From IMG/VR virus record IMGVR_UViG_3300008116_008172, positions 1 through 57,738 of that record: DNA of 57,738 nucleotides. One strand, given 5' to 3'. This document shows positions 33,968 to 43,420 of this stretch, piece by piece. Both the position numbers and the translations under genes were made by a program. This DNA is from a virus. The notes under the pieces are model-generated. The model searched no databases. It was not told where the DNA came from and saw nothing but the letters and a program-made list of their open reading frames with translations. Position 1 is the stretch's first letter, and each line of letters starts with the position of its first letter.

Positions 33968-35968
33968 ATGAAGGAAAAATACACAGAATATTCCAAGTTT
34001 TGGCTTGGAGAAGAATTTGCTTCGGAGAAGCTTGATGCGGACGATACATACGGTCTACTTAAGCTATCTGCATATCGTAGAGCGATTGGAAATTTTGTGT
34101 ATATTCTTACGGGGAAAAATATTCCTGTAAGATTTGCCGAGAAGTCAACTTCTATGACCGACGGTAAGGTTGTTTATATCGGCGGAGAACTGGCTAAGGG
34201 ACAGTTTGATCCTACAGTGGGTCTTGCTTTGCATGAAGCATCTCATATTGTAAAGTCCGATTTTAGTCTGATCAAAACTATTTGGGGCAAGCTTCCGAAG
34301 AAAATTAATGAAGCTGCAAATGGAAAATTAACATATAATGAACTTTCTGAACTTTGCAAATTTGTTCTCAATGTAGTGGAAGATCGATATATTGATGCTT
34401 GGGCATATTCTACTGCGCCGGGATATCGTGGATACTACGATGCATTATATGATCGCTATTTTAATATTCCTGATATTGGTCATGGACTGAAGTCCCAGTC
34501 ATACCGCACACCAACAATAAAAAACTACAAGTTTCGTTTCACAAACCTTGTAAATAAGAATACTGATTTAGATGCACTTCCGAGATTGCGAAAGATCGCA
34601 GATATGCTCGACCTACAAAACATTCTTCGCAACGAAATGTCTACACCTCAAAAACGTTTAGACATTTCGTTCGATATTGCCTGTGAAATTATTTCAAGTG
34701 TGGTTAATGATAAACAGGAACAAAAAGAAGATAATACTTCCGAAGAAAAGTCATCTGATAATAGTGATTCTTCCGACGATCAATCTAATACTGAAAGCAC
34801 GGACAATGATTCTGTGGACGACATCTTGGGTGGAAAAGAAGGGTCGTCTGTTCAAAAAGAAGAATCCAAGGAAGAAAATTTAGAGGATGAAGATTCTGAC
34901 TTGTCCAAGAACAAGAAAGATAAAATTGAAAAACTGATCAAGAAACAGGAAGATCTGATTAATAGAACCAATATCAAGGCTCCGTTTGATATCAAAACTC
35001 TGAACAAGTTACAAGCTTTGGAAAAGAGTGGAGTCAATCTTGTTCCTGTTGGTAGAGAAGAAGGTGTGCCTTCCGTCGATTGCATTGTAGTGAATAATCT
35101 TACCAAGGAACTCATGGAAAGCACAGACTTTCCATACAAGTCAGATTTCAAGATTACTGCTGAAAATCCTCTTTCGTCAAGAGGCGTCCGCGAAGGAGTT
35201 GTGCTGGGATCAATGCTTGGTCGTCGTCTGCAAATCAGGTCCGAAGTCAAGACTACAAAATTCACTCGTTTGGATAAAGGAAAAATTGATCGTCGTATTA
35301 TTTCTGCACTTGGATATGAGAGTGAAAATCTTTTTTACCAAACTCATGTGGACAAATACAAGAATGCGCATTTACATATTTCAGTGGATGCTTCTTCTTC
35401 CATGCAAGTCAAATGGGAAAAGACTATGACTACATTAGTCGCAATTGCCAAAGCCGCATCCATGATTAATAATTTGAGTGTAAGTATTTCATTCAGAAGT
35501 GGAGTTTGTATTTCCAAAAATAAAAATTCTGAAATTCCATATGTTGTTATCGCTTATGATTCTAGGAAGGACAAATTCAGCAAGATTACACAACTGTTTC
35601 CGTTACTTTACCCTAATGGGTCAACACCAGAAGGTCTTGCTTTTCAAGCAATTATGGGTCATATTCCACACTCCAATTACGAAATGGATAGCTATTTTGT
35701 AAATTTGTCTGATGGTGAACCTTTTTTTAATCCGGGTTATTTTGGAGAAATTGCTGCAAGACATACTCGCAAACAAGTATCCAAGATGACTGAAAATGGT
35801 ATAGAAGTAATCAGCTATTATTTGGAAAATGATCGCATGCAATCGCCTGTCAATTCTAAACTTTTTAAGATGATGTATGGTAAAGATGCACAATTCATTG
35901 ATGTTAAGAATGTTGTGAAAATTGCGCACACTCTCAATTCCAAGTTCCTATCAAAGGAAAATATTTGA
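33968..35968 (+). CDS. HExxH metallopeptidase-like and VWA-domain protein (MoxR partner)
   Basis: 666 aa. The N-terminal part has ALHEASHIVKSDF, a zinc-type HExxH motif (His89, His93), with EDRYIDAW about 55 residues later as a candidate third ligand. Residues about 240-320 are an acidic Ser/Asp/Glu-rich linker. The C-terminal VWA domain has the MIDAS motif HISVDASSSM (near residue 473), the Thr position in NGSTPEG and LSDGEPF. This combination resembles CobT and DUF2201-like proteins that pair with MoxR ATPases. A two-gene machine is inferred; its target is not evident. Confidence 0.75.
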   Translation: MKEKYTEYSKFWLGEEFASEKLDADDTYGLLKLSAYRRAIGNFVYILTGKNIPVRFAEKSTSMTDGKVVYIGGELAKGQFDPTVGLALHEASHIVKSDFSLIKTIWGKLPKKINEAANGKLTYNELSELCKFVLNVVEDRYIDAWAYSTAPGYRGYYDALYDRYFNIPDIGHGLKSQSYRTPTIKNYKFRFTNLVNKNTDLDALPRLRKIADMLDLQNILRNEMSTPQKRLDISFDIACEIISSVVNDKQEQKEDNTSEEKSSDNSDSSDDQSNTESTDNDSVDDILGGKEGSSVQKEESKEENLEDEDSDLSKNKKDKIEKLIKKQEDLINRTNIKAPFDIKTLNKLQALEKSGVNLVPVGREEGVPSVDCIVVNNLTKELMESTDFPYKSDFKITAENPLSSRGVREGVVLGSMLGRRLQIRSEVKTTKFTRLDKGKIDRRIISALGYESENLFYQTHVDKYKNAHLHISVDASSSMQVKWEKTMTTLVAIAKAASMINNLSVSISFRSGVCISKNKNSEIPYVVIAYDSRKDKFSKITQLFPLLYPNGSTPEGLAFQAIMGHIPHSNYEMDSYFVNLSDGEPFFNPGYFGEIAARHTRKQVSKMTENGIEVISYYLENDRMQSPVNSKLFKMMYGKDAQFIDVKNVVKIAHTLNSKFLSKENI

Positions 35969-35987
35969 GGTTTTTGATAAAAAGTAG

Positions 35988-36015
35988 TTGACATATTATA
36001 TACTTCGTGTATAGT
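35988..36015 (+). promoter_or_regulatory. Promoter of rIIA
   Basis: TTGACA (35988-35993), a 16-nt spacer, TATAGT (36010-36015). The leader contains ATCTTAATCAA (36022-36032), which recurs in the rIIB leader. Confidence 0.7.
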
Positions 36016-36040
36016 GGTCGTATCTTAATCAAGACCATAT

Positions 36041-38236
36041 ATGATCATCGCTGAAAATACATCCTCCTCCGTGATTAGCAACGTTCTTGCTGCTCCTACC
36101 AAGTTCAAGATCAAGGCTAGTGCCAAAGCATTCAAGATTTTGTCTGGTTTCTATAGCGAGCCTATTCTTGCTATTCCGCGTGAGCTTGGTGCCAACGCTT
36201 GGGATAGTCATGTAAAGGCTGGCAATACCAAGCAGATGTTTGAGGTTCACGCTCCAAACACACTTGAACCTTGGTTTGCTATCCGCGATTTTGGCACTGG
36301 TCTTTCGCCCGAGGCTATTGATACCATCTATACCACTTACTTCGAAAGTACTAAAACTTCCGATAATGACAGCGATGGCTGCATGGGCCTTGGAAGCAAG
36401 ACACCGTTCAATTATACTGACAATTTCAATGTCACATCTTTCCAAAATGGAAAGAAGTATGTTTATAATTGCTTTATTGACGACACTGGTTCTCCAAACA
36501 TCATGCAGATTGCTTCCGTCAATACTGATGAACCCAACGGTTTGGAGATCAAGTTTGGCGTGAAGATTTCCGACATTAGCATGTGGATTGAAAAGATTTC
36601 TCGTGCATATGAGCCGTTCCGCTATCGTCCCATTATCAAGGGTGCCAGCATCAAATATCCCGAGCGCAAGTATATCTATCAGGGTACTAATTGGGCCATG
36701 CGCGAAAACAAGGATTATAATACCCGTGTATCTTATGCCTTCATGGGAAATTATTGCTATCCTATTTCAAGTGGCATCGTCACAAATATACTTTATAGGA
36801 ACGACGATGATCACAAGTTTGCATCATTGCTGAACTATGGTAGTTTTGACTTTTTCTTTAATATTGGAGATCTTGAAGTTGCTCCCAACAAAGAACAGCT
36901 TCAGTATGACGACACCAACAATAAGACCTCCAACGCGATTATTGCAGCACTCAAAGTTGCTCGTAATGAACTTGATTTGTCAGTAAAGAAGAATATTGAA
37001 ATTCCCAAGACACGTTGGGATGCTATGGGTTTGTATCTCAAGTATAATTCTCATAATAGTCCTCATCATGCTATTCGTAGTATTCTTGGAGACATTCCGA
37101 TTTTCTTCAATGGTACCAGAGTTGATTCCAGTGGATTTAGCTTTGCACCATCTCTCAACACTGCAAATCTTTTTGTAAACAAAAACACTGAACCTCATGT
37201 TTTTGACGTACTTCATCTTGAAGGTCGTGTAGTCAAGAAGTTTAAGAAAATTTATTCTTTGCACACCAGTATCGACAAGGAAGTCTTGGTATATTACACC
37301 AACGAACCCTCCATCAAGAAAGCTAGAGTTATGCACCATATTCGCAGCAACGGCTTTGCTGAAAAGCGCAATATTTTTGTTTTCATTGACACTTCTTCTG
37401 GTGCAAAAAATATTCATGCACTGATCAACCATTTTGGTTGGAGCAAGTCTCAGGTGATTAATATTGAATCTTTGCCAAAGCCTCCTCCCACTCCCCGTGA
37501 AAAGAAGGTTGTGGCGACCAATGAAATTCATGTTCATTCATTGGAACAGATGAGAAATTATGTCAATTCAGTGAAAAATGTTCGTTACTCAGTTCCGAAT
37601 GTTGATTGGAGACGCACCTCTGGCACATTCAATGGTGCCGAAACATATTATTATGTTGATTTTCTATACAACGATCCGATTTGGAATGGTAATCCAATTG
37701 GCGAACAGTTGACAGAGATTGTGCGCATGTTTGTCAAAGCCAATCTTCATGGAGCCGCAGATCAAATTTATGGTATCAACAAGAAGAATCAACATCTTCT
37801 CAAGGTTGGAAATTGGGTCAATGTCATTGACCTTGTTAAATCCAAGGTTATTGACACCAATAAGTCTCAGCATGAGAATTATGTTTATATGGTAAATGAG
37901 TTTGAAAAGTTCAAAACTTGCAGTTATCTTCATAACAAGCTGCATGTCAACAAGGATATTATCCGTGGTATTAAATCTAATGATACCAAGAAGTTCTTCA
38001 GCGATTTTGTTGAGACATATAACTTTCTGAGCAACAATGCAAACTCTGCTTGTTCTGATGTTATGCGACTCTTTAATGTGTCTCCTGTTTGTCACATCGC
38101 ACTTAACTGTGATCTCAATAAATTCAAGGAAATCATGTCCAAGAAATATATGAACATCCTTGAATTGGGAACTGGATATGGCGAGACTGCTTCAATTTAT
38201 TATAATATCATCAACTATATTGATGAAACATCCTAA
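36041..38236 (+). CDS. rIIA: RIIA-like protein (GHKL ATPase)
   Basis: 731 aa, near T4 RIIA (725). The GHKL ATP-binding motifs are ELGANAWDSHV (N-box, about 48-58), IRDFGTGLSPE (G1) and GCMGLGSKTPF (G2). T4 RIIA is a membrane-associated protein that blocks exclusion by lambda Rex and delays lysis. No signal peptide or clear membrane helix is seen. The gene has its own promoter and is followed by rIIB with another promoter. Confidence 0.88.
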   Translation: MIIAENTSSSVISNVLAAPTKFKIKASAKAFKILSGFYSEPILAIPRELGANAWDSHVKAGNTKQMFEVHAPNTLEPWFAIRDFGTGLSPEAIDTIYTTYFESTKTSDNDSDGCMGLGSKTPFNYTDNFNVTSFQNGKKYVYNCFIDDTGSPNIMQIASVNTDEPNGLEIKFGVKISDISMWIEKISRAYEPFRYRPIIKGASIKYPERKYIYQGTNWAMRENKDYNTRVSYAFMGNYCYPISSGIVTNILYRNDDDHKFASLLNYGSFDFFFNIGDLEVAPNKEQLQYDDTNNKTSNAIIAALKVARNELDLSVKKNIEIPKTRWDAMGLYLKYNSHNSPHHAIRSILGDIPIFFNGTRVDSSGFSFAPSLNTANLFVNKNTEPHVFDVLHLEGRVVKKFKKIYSLHTSIDKEVLVYYTNEPSIKKARVMHHIRSNGFAEKRNIFVFIDTSSGAKNIHALINHFGWSKSQVINIESLPKPPPTPREKKVVATNEIHVHSLEQMRNYVNSVKNVRYSVPNVDWRRTSGTFNGAETYYYVDFLYNDPIWNGNPIGEQLTEIVRMFVKANLHGAADQIYGINKKNQHLLKVGNWVNVIDLVKSKVIDTNKSQHENYVYMVNEFEKFKTCSYLHNKLHVNKDIIRGIKSNDTKKFFSDFVETYNFLSNNANSACSDVMRLFNVSPVCHIALNCDLNKFKEIMSKKYMNILELGTGYGETASIYYNIINYIDETS

Positions 38237-38245
38237 AATATATTG

Positions 38246-38273
38246 TTGACAAAACATAAAATATCTGCATAGT
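38246..38273 (+). promoter_or_regulatory. Promoter of rIIB
   Basis: TTGACA (38246-38251), a 16-nt spacer, CATAGT (38268-38273), then the shared leader sequence ATCTTAATCAA at 38282-38292 and the ATG at 38307. Confidence 0.65.
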
Positions 38274-38306
38274 ATATAACCATCTTAATCAAACTAATCA
38301 AAGCTT

Positions 38307-39356
38307 ATGAGTAATACACAAAACATCCCGTATGTCATCAAGACAAATGGTTCCGTAACACTCTATCTAAATAATGAGTGTCTTACTGTGGCTACTGACC
38401 ACCCCAACTACAATAAGATCATTGACGCCATCAAAAACAATGATTTTAGTGATATTGAAAATCTTGTGAATGTAGCCAAGGCGGTAACCCAATATACCTC
38501 TGGTCGCGTCAAAATTGTGAATGGTGAGATTTTTTATGGTGATTTTGCCGTACACAATACTCTTACTGATCGAATCATCAAAATGATGAGTGAAGGTTTC
38601 AAGTTTGATCATATGATCAAGTTTCTTGAAAATCTGATGCAGAACAGCAGCAAGCGTGCTGTTGACGAGACATATTGGTTTCTTGAAAACTATGGCCTAC
38701 CTATTACCGATGACGGATGTTTCCTCGCATATAAGGCTGTGCGTAATAACTATACCGACATTTATAGCGGCAAGTTTAATAACAGCGTTGGTAGCGTTGT
38801 GACTATGGCTCGCAACCAAGTCGATGACAATTATGGTGTCGATTGTAGTCATGGTCTTCATGTCGGTGCGCTTGATTATGTTGTTGGATATGGTCATTTT
38901 ACGAAGGGCCAACCTATCGCTGAAGGTGGCAATCGCCTTCTACTAGTTAAGGTAAATCCCAAGGATGTTGTAAGCGTCCCGAAGTATGAGGGACACACCA
39001 AGATGCGAGTGTGTGAATACACCGTCGTATCCGAAATCAAGGATGTGGTCAAGGAACTGGACAAGGTTGTTTATACCAGTAATGCTGGAAATCTTGATCC
39101 CGATTACGATGGTTCTGATTGGGATGCTGCGGCCAATGATGGCGAGTTTGAATACGACGAATCAAACGAGGATTGGGAAAATGAGAATTATTCCGATGAT
39201 TCTCTAAGCGACGATGAGCGCGAAGATGAATATGAGCAAGGTTATGACCAAGGTTCTCATGACCGAAACTTTGGCTTGGAATATCAAACAAATCTTTATT
39301 CTGACGCTACCGATGCGTATAAGAACGGATACGACGATGGGTTCAATGACATCTAA
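38307..39356 (+). CDS. rIIB: RIIB-like protein
   Basis: 349 aa, close to T4 RIIB (312). Family features: the N-terminal IKTNGSVTLYLNNECLTV, then GRVKIVNGEIFYGDFAVHNTLTDRI and the central GLPITDDGCFLAYKAVR followed by CSHGLHVGALDYV. The last 75 residues are acidic and Tyr/Asp/Gly-rich and are not part of the core. It acts with RIIA in T4. In this phage the genes are adjacent and separately promoted. Confidence 0.85.
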   Translation: MSNTQNIPYVIKTNGSVTLYLNNECLTVATDHPNYNKIIDAIKNNDFSDIENLVNVAKAVTQYTSGRVKIVNGEIFYGDFAVHNTLTDRIIKMMSEGFKFDHMIKFLENLMQNSSKRAVDETYWFLENYGLPITDDGCFLAYKAVRNNYTDIYSGKFNNSVGSVVTMARNQVDDNYGVDCSHGLHVGALDYVVGYGHFTKGQPIAEGGNRLLLVKVNPKDVVSVPKYEGHTKMRVCEYTVVSEIKDVVKELDKVVYTSNAGNLDPDYDGSDWDAAANDGEFEYDESNEDWENENYSDDSLSDDEREDEYEQGYDQGSHDRNFGLEYQTNLYSDATDAYKNGYDDGFNDI

Positions 39357-39407
39357 TAATTTGGTTAAAGAATAAGTTAAACATTAACAAATAAACAAAT
39401 AAAACAT

Positions 39408-39776
39408 ATGAGTAATAATAAAACAAATAAGAAAAATGCACTGACTATTGATTGGCCCACAAGCCATTTTACCATCGATGATGTGCAAGGTAAGTATCCC
39501 GATGTTGTAAACATCACACTTCGCTTTCGAGTAAAGAAGGCGGTGGAAAGTAAGGAGATTGTACCTATTGGCAAAATCAAGCCCGCTATTGGTCGTCCGA
39601 AGTTGGTATTTGCTCGCGTAAATCCATCTAAGGAATTACTTGATGCTGCCAAGGCTGCTGGCGTATTGTTCAGCGATGAACCCAAGGCCGCGATCACCGT
39701 GGCAGAAGTCAAGTCAGACAAAAAAGTCAAGACTGTGATTCCCGCAGAGCATACCACAACTGCCGCTGCTTCCTAA
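39408..39776 (+). CDS. Unknown protein, 122 aa, downstream of rIIB
   Basis: Begins after an A-rich leader (ATG 39408, CATATG context). The N-terminal half is basic and beta-prone (NITLRFRVKKAVE), the C-terminal half Lys/Ala/Val-rich and ending in Thr/Ala. No Cys, membrane segment or known motif. It is closed by a strong terminator and probably shares the rIIB transcript. Confidence 0.65.
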   Translation: MSNNKTNKKNALTIDWPTSHFTIDDVQGKYPDVVNITLRFRVKKAVESKEIVPIGKIKPAIGRPKLVFARVNPSKELLDAAKAAGVLFSDEPKAAITVAEVKSDKKVKTVIPAEHTTTAAAS

Positions 39777-39797
39777 AACATAAGGGATACTTATGCA

Positions 39798-39829
39798 AAA
39801 ACCGTTGGGACAAAAATCCCAACGGTTTT
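39798..39829 (+). terminator. Rho-independent terminator after the rII region
   Basis: AAAACCGTTGGGA and TCCCAACGGTTTT form a perfect 13-bp stem with a 6-nt loop. An in-frame ATG at 39793 of the following gene lies within its foot and is rejected as a start. Confidence 0.92.
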
Positions 39830-39830
39830 C

Positions 39831-39842
39831 TATTTATATATA
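39831..39842 (+). promoter_or_regulatory. Late-type element TATTTATATATA
   Basis: Placed between the terminator and the ATG at 39844, one base from the start codon. No other leader is available for this gene. Confidence 0.4.
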
Positions 39843-39843
39843 T

Positions 39844-40503
39844 ATGGATCAAAGACCAACTGTATACAAGAAAGTTTCGAGTACTGACACAATATTTTTT
39901 GTGTTTGAAATAGGTGCATCTAAGTTTGTATTATATGATTCTGGGTTGGGCGATCCTATTCAATATGGCAGTCAAAGGTTAATTCTTGGCGAACTGGATA
40001 AGCAGATAAAAGATGCACAAAATAGATCAAGGAATACATTCAAAGTATATTGGATGGTGCGAGATGCAGTAAAAGGATGGAAGGAAAGTAGCCAGAGACC
40101 AAAAGGATACTCGGCTAATGGAATTGTGGATAAATTTCAAAAACCAAACGTGAATTCATCAAACATAAAAACACCAAAATTAAAGAAAATTTCACTCAAG
40201 GAAAAACAATTTTATTGGTTTGAATACAATGCAGGACAGCATGTTGTATATGACTCTGACATGGGGTCACCAGTTTCATATGGAAATTCTGGATTTGTAA
40301 ATAAAACATTTAATAATATAGACAAGTATGTACGAGATGGTGTCCAATCAAAATATGTACTTTGGTACTTTAAAAGAAGCGGAGACAATGGTATGTGGGA
40401 ACATAAACAACCACCAAGAATCCCAAATTGGAAAGTAGAATCAACAGATAAAAAAGACTTGGACAATGAAAAGAAAGGCGAAAAAGAAGAAGATAGAAAA
40501 TAA
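39844..40503 (+). CDS. Tandem-duplicated domain protein, unknown
   Basis: 219 aa from ATG 39844. It contains two copies of a domain of about 65 residues: first TIFFVFEIGASKFVLYDSGLG followed by DPIQYGSQ (about 15-82), second QFYWFEYNAGQHVVYDSDMG followed by SPVSYGNS (about 120-185). Shared features are the aromatic strand, VxYDSxxGxPxxYG and a helix with K/Q. The tail is charged. No known family. Immediate placement behind a terminator and a late-type element suggests a separately expressed late gene. Confidence 0.7.
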   Translation: MDQRPTVYKKVSSTDTIFFVFEIGASKFVLYDSGLGDPIQYGSQRLILGELDKQIKDAQNRSRNTFKVYWMVRDAVKGWKESSQRPKGYSANGIVDKFQKPNVNSSNIKTPKLKKISLKEKQFYWFEYNAGQHVVYDSDMGSPVSYGNSGFVNKTFNNIDKYVRDGVQSKYVLWYFKRSGDNGMWEHKQPPRIPNWKVESTDKKDLDNEKKGEKEEDRK

Positions 40504-40556
40504 TTTTTGTTGATTGATTTCTAAAAATCATTTATATTGGTTGTATTACGAATATT

Positions 40557-42860
40557 ATGCCTAGTCCACAAGATGTTACATTTGTAATTCCTGTTTTTAA
40601 TCTAAAAAGCAACAGGCTTAAGAATTTAAAATTCATTATTCCGTATATTAAAAAGACGGGATGCAGAATACTTGTAGTCGAACAAATTGATAAAGATGTT
40701 TCTGATTTGAGTGAGTTTATTAGTAAATTTGAGGGAGTAGAACATATCTTATTTAAGACTTCGGAAAAAAGATTGCACAAGACTGGTATAATAAATTACG
40801 CCGTATTTAACCATGTAACGACCAAATATGTTTGGGTAAACGATGTTGATTTTTACATGCGTTTTGATCGTGTGTTTGAAATGGAGTGGACATCAAATTT
40901 TATACAACCATACGAAATCGCTAAGAAGTTGAATGACGAGCATTCAAAAATGATCTTGGCTGGTAAAAAGCTTGATGTCGATTTTGCAGACAGGTCGGTT
41001 AGATATATTTCATTGTATGGGGCACTGTCATTCATATTCGAAGTAAACGACTTCATATCGATTGGAGCAATGGATGAGTCAATTTACGGTTGGGGATATG
41101 AAGACGTAGAATTGGCAAGAAGAGTAGGTGACAGTCGAGTAATACAAAAAATAGAATTAAGGGGAATTCATTTGTGGCATCCTATGTCCATAGTCGCCGC
41201 TAAACAAGAAAGCATGGTAGAAAAACCACAAGACCTCGCGGTTGTGACTTGTCATTTTAATTGGGGAGGATTTATAAATCCAATAAGAAATTTGCATCGG
41301 TTTATAAACCAAATGCAGTTGGATGAAATTCCTTTATTTGGTGTAGAATTATCACTCACTGGAAACTTTGAAACATCTGGGATGGACGGTTGGATGCAAA
41401 TAGAAGTTTCAAAAGAAAATGTATTCTTTCAAAAAGAAGCGTGTATAAATTTAGCCGTTGAAAAATTAGTTCCAAAAAAATATACCAAGATTGCGTGGAT
41501 AGATTCTGATTTACATTTCACAAACAAAAATTGGTACACGGATGCTTCTGAGAAATTGAATGAATATAAAGTTATTCAACTATATTCACATGGAATCAAA
41601 ACCGATAGGTATGGAAGATTTCTAAGTAAAGAGCCAAGCGCAATATTTTCATACACAAATATCCCACCGGAAAAAAGAAGAGATTGGATATTGAGTGCAG
41701 GGGAAATTGGATACCCCGGTGGAGCAATGGCTGCAAGAAGAGAGTTGTGGGAGCATGGAGGATTGTATCCATATAGAATTTTGGGTGGCGGAGACACCGC
41801 ATTTGTAATGGCGATGTTGAAATACAAAATAGGTTGGCCAACAAATGAGCTTTTCATAGAGAGACACAATAATTGGAAAAGAAAAATATTTGAATATGTT
41901 GGCGAGAATGTGACATATATTGAGGGAGATTTTATCCACGAATGGCACGGTGATGCAGTGGATAGAAGATATGCCGATAGATACTCTATATTAAAAAACG
42001 TAAATGTTATTCATATACAACTTAATGACGATGGTATCGTCCACAACTATGGAAATAGGAACATAAATGATGCAGTTTTGGAATATTTCAAAAATAGAAA
42101 CGAGGATGGTGATGGAAAAGTTGACACAAAGAAATCGCCAAGAAGAGTAGTTTATACTTGCATAACTGGAAACTATGATGCGCTGAGAGAGGTAGTTAAT
42201 CCAGACAAAGGTGTTGATTATATTTGTTTCAGCGACGATATATCAGAAAGTCAAACTTGGAAAATAAAACCGATTCCAAAATGTTTGAAATACCTTGACA
42301 CAACGAAAATAGCGAGATGTATGAAAATACTACCTCACCTATTTTTGTCAGAATATGACATATCAGTTTGGGTGGATGGAAACATTCAAGTGGTTGGTAA
42401 TATAAATCAATTCATAGACAAGAATTTGCTAAATTATTTTGCAATTCCAAAACATCCAGATAGAATATGCGTTTATGATGAAGCAAATGCCGTGATTAAT
42501 CTTGGAAAAGATAATGTTGACATAGTAAATAGTCAGATAATGGAGTATATGGGTAAAAATTATCCAGAAAACAATGGAATGGTTCAAAGTGGCATTATGA
42601 TCAGAAAACATAATGATAAGAGATGCATAGCAATTTCCAACCTTTGGTGGAACGAAGTTAGACAATTCTCAAAACGAGATCAGCTATCATTCAATTATTC
42701 AATTTGGAAGAAAAATGTTACTGTAGACATACTAAATCCAAATATAATAGTTAGCGAATATTTTCAAATATGGGCACATCCTAAAAAGGGTGGCGGAAAA
42801 GTATCGCTGAGAAAAAACTATGGAAATATGAAAAACTATGTAAATGGAGTAGAAGTATGA
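40557..42860 (+). CDS. Three-domain glycosyltransferase
   Basis: 767 aa. Domain 1 (about 1-215) is a GT-A type transferase: FVIPVFNLKSNRL, a DVDFYMRF metal-binding DxD-like site, and GWGYEDVELARRV typical of galactosyltransferase C-termini. Domain 2 (about 220-490) repeats the GT-A plan: AVVTCHFNWGGF, IAWIDSDLHF with DSD, and GGGDTAFVMAML. Domain 3 (about 525-767) looks like DUF616-type transferases: RVVYTCITGNYDALRE, FSDD and VWVDGNIQV. It heads a glycan gene cluster and overlaps the next gene by four bases. Donor and acceptor are unknown. Confidence 0.8.
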   Translation: MPSPQDVTFVIPVFNLKSNRLKNLKFIIPYIKKTGCRILVVEQIDKDVSDLSEFISKFEGVEHILFKTSEKRLHKTGIINYAVFNHVTTKYVWVNDVDFYMRFDRVFEMEWTSNFIQPYEIAKKLNDEHSKMILAGKKLDVDFADRSVRYISLYGALSFIFEVNDFISIGAMDESIYGWGYEDVELARRVGDSRVIQKIELRGIHLWHPMSIVAAKQESMVEKPQDLAVVTCHFNWGGFINPIRNLHRFINQMQLDEIPLFGVELSLTGNFETSGMDGWMQIEVSKENVFFQKEACINLAVEKLVPKKYTKIAWIDSDLHFTNKNWYTDASEKLNEYKVIQLYSHGIKTDRYGRFLSKEPSAIFSYTNIPPEKRRDWILSAGEIGYPGGAMAARRELWEHGGLYPYRILGGGDTAFVMAMLKYKIGWPTNELFIERHNNWKRKIFEYVGENVTYIEGDFIHEWHGDAVDRRYADRYSILKNVNVIHIQLNDDGIVHNYGNRNINDAVLEYFKNRNEDGDGKVDTKKSPRRVVYTCITGNYDALREVVNPDKGVDYICFSDDISESQTWKIKPIPKCLKYLDTTKIARCMKILPHLFLSEYDISVWVDGNIQVVGNINQFIDKNLLNYFAIPKHPDRICVYDEANAVINLGKDNVDIVNSQIMEYMGKNYPENNGMVQSGIMIRKHNDKRCIAISNLWWNEVRQFSKRDQLSFNYSIWKKNVTVDILNPNIIVSEYFQIWAHPKKGGGKVSLRKNYGNMKNYVNGVEV

Positions 42861-43420
42861 TATACTACAATATACCATATAGCGTAGAAAAAAATCTAGC
42901 GGCGGCATATAATAGTTTTGTAGAAATACTACCAAACGACGATGATTATGCATGCTTTGTTGATGGTGACACCATATTTACCACTTCTGATTATGGCCAT
43001 ACCATACATAATGCAGTAAAGACATATCCAAATGTCGGATGTTTTACCTGCTATACCAACAGAGTATATAACAGAACTCAAGTGGTGGAAGGAATTGATT
43101 ATGATTCCAATGATGTTATATACCACAGAAAAATAGGAAACATGCTGCAAACAATATATGGTTCTTCGTGTGAAGATATCACTGAACCAGTGTTGTTGAG
43201 AGGAAAACCAATGTATCTGAGTGGCTGTTTAATACTGATCAAAAAATCCTTGTGGAAAAAAATTGGAGGATTTAAAGATTTAAATGCAATGTTAGGTGTT
43301 GACAATGAACTACACAAAGATATTATTGCGGCGAATGAAAAATTATACCTTATGAAAGGCGTGTATATCTACCACTGGTATAGATGGCCAGACATAAAAA
43401 ACGTTTCACACTTATTATGA
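42857..43420 (+). CDS. Glycosyltransferase, short GT-A type
   Basis: 187 aa beginning in an ATGA overlap. YACFVDGDTIFTTSDYG gives the DxD-type metal site (DGD near residue 37), CFTCYTNRVYN and the SGCLILIKKSLWKKIGGF motif are usual in family 2 transferases, with an acidic residue (VDNELHKDI) as catalytic-base candidate. The N-terminal nucleotide-binding strand is short, so it may act together with the preceding enzyme. Coupled at both ends. Confidence 0.75.
   Translation: MIYYNIPYSVEKNLAAAYNSFVEILPNDDDYACFVDGDTIFTTSDYGHTIHNAVKTYPNVGCFTCYTNRVYNRTQVVEGIDYDSNDVIYHRKIGNMLQTIYGSSCEDITEPVLLRGKPMYLSGCLILIKKSLWKKIGGFKDLNAMLGVDNELHKDIIAANEKLYLMKGVYIYHWYRWPDIKNVSHLL

Noticed and set aside
39793-39843. 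Upstream ATG at 39793 as start of the duplicated-domain gene
   Set aside because: It lies in the foot of a 13-bp terminator hairpin and adds a non-homologous segment.
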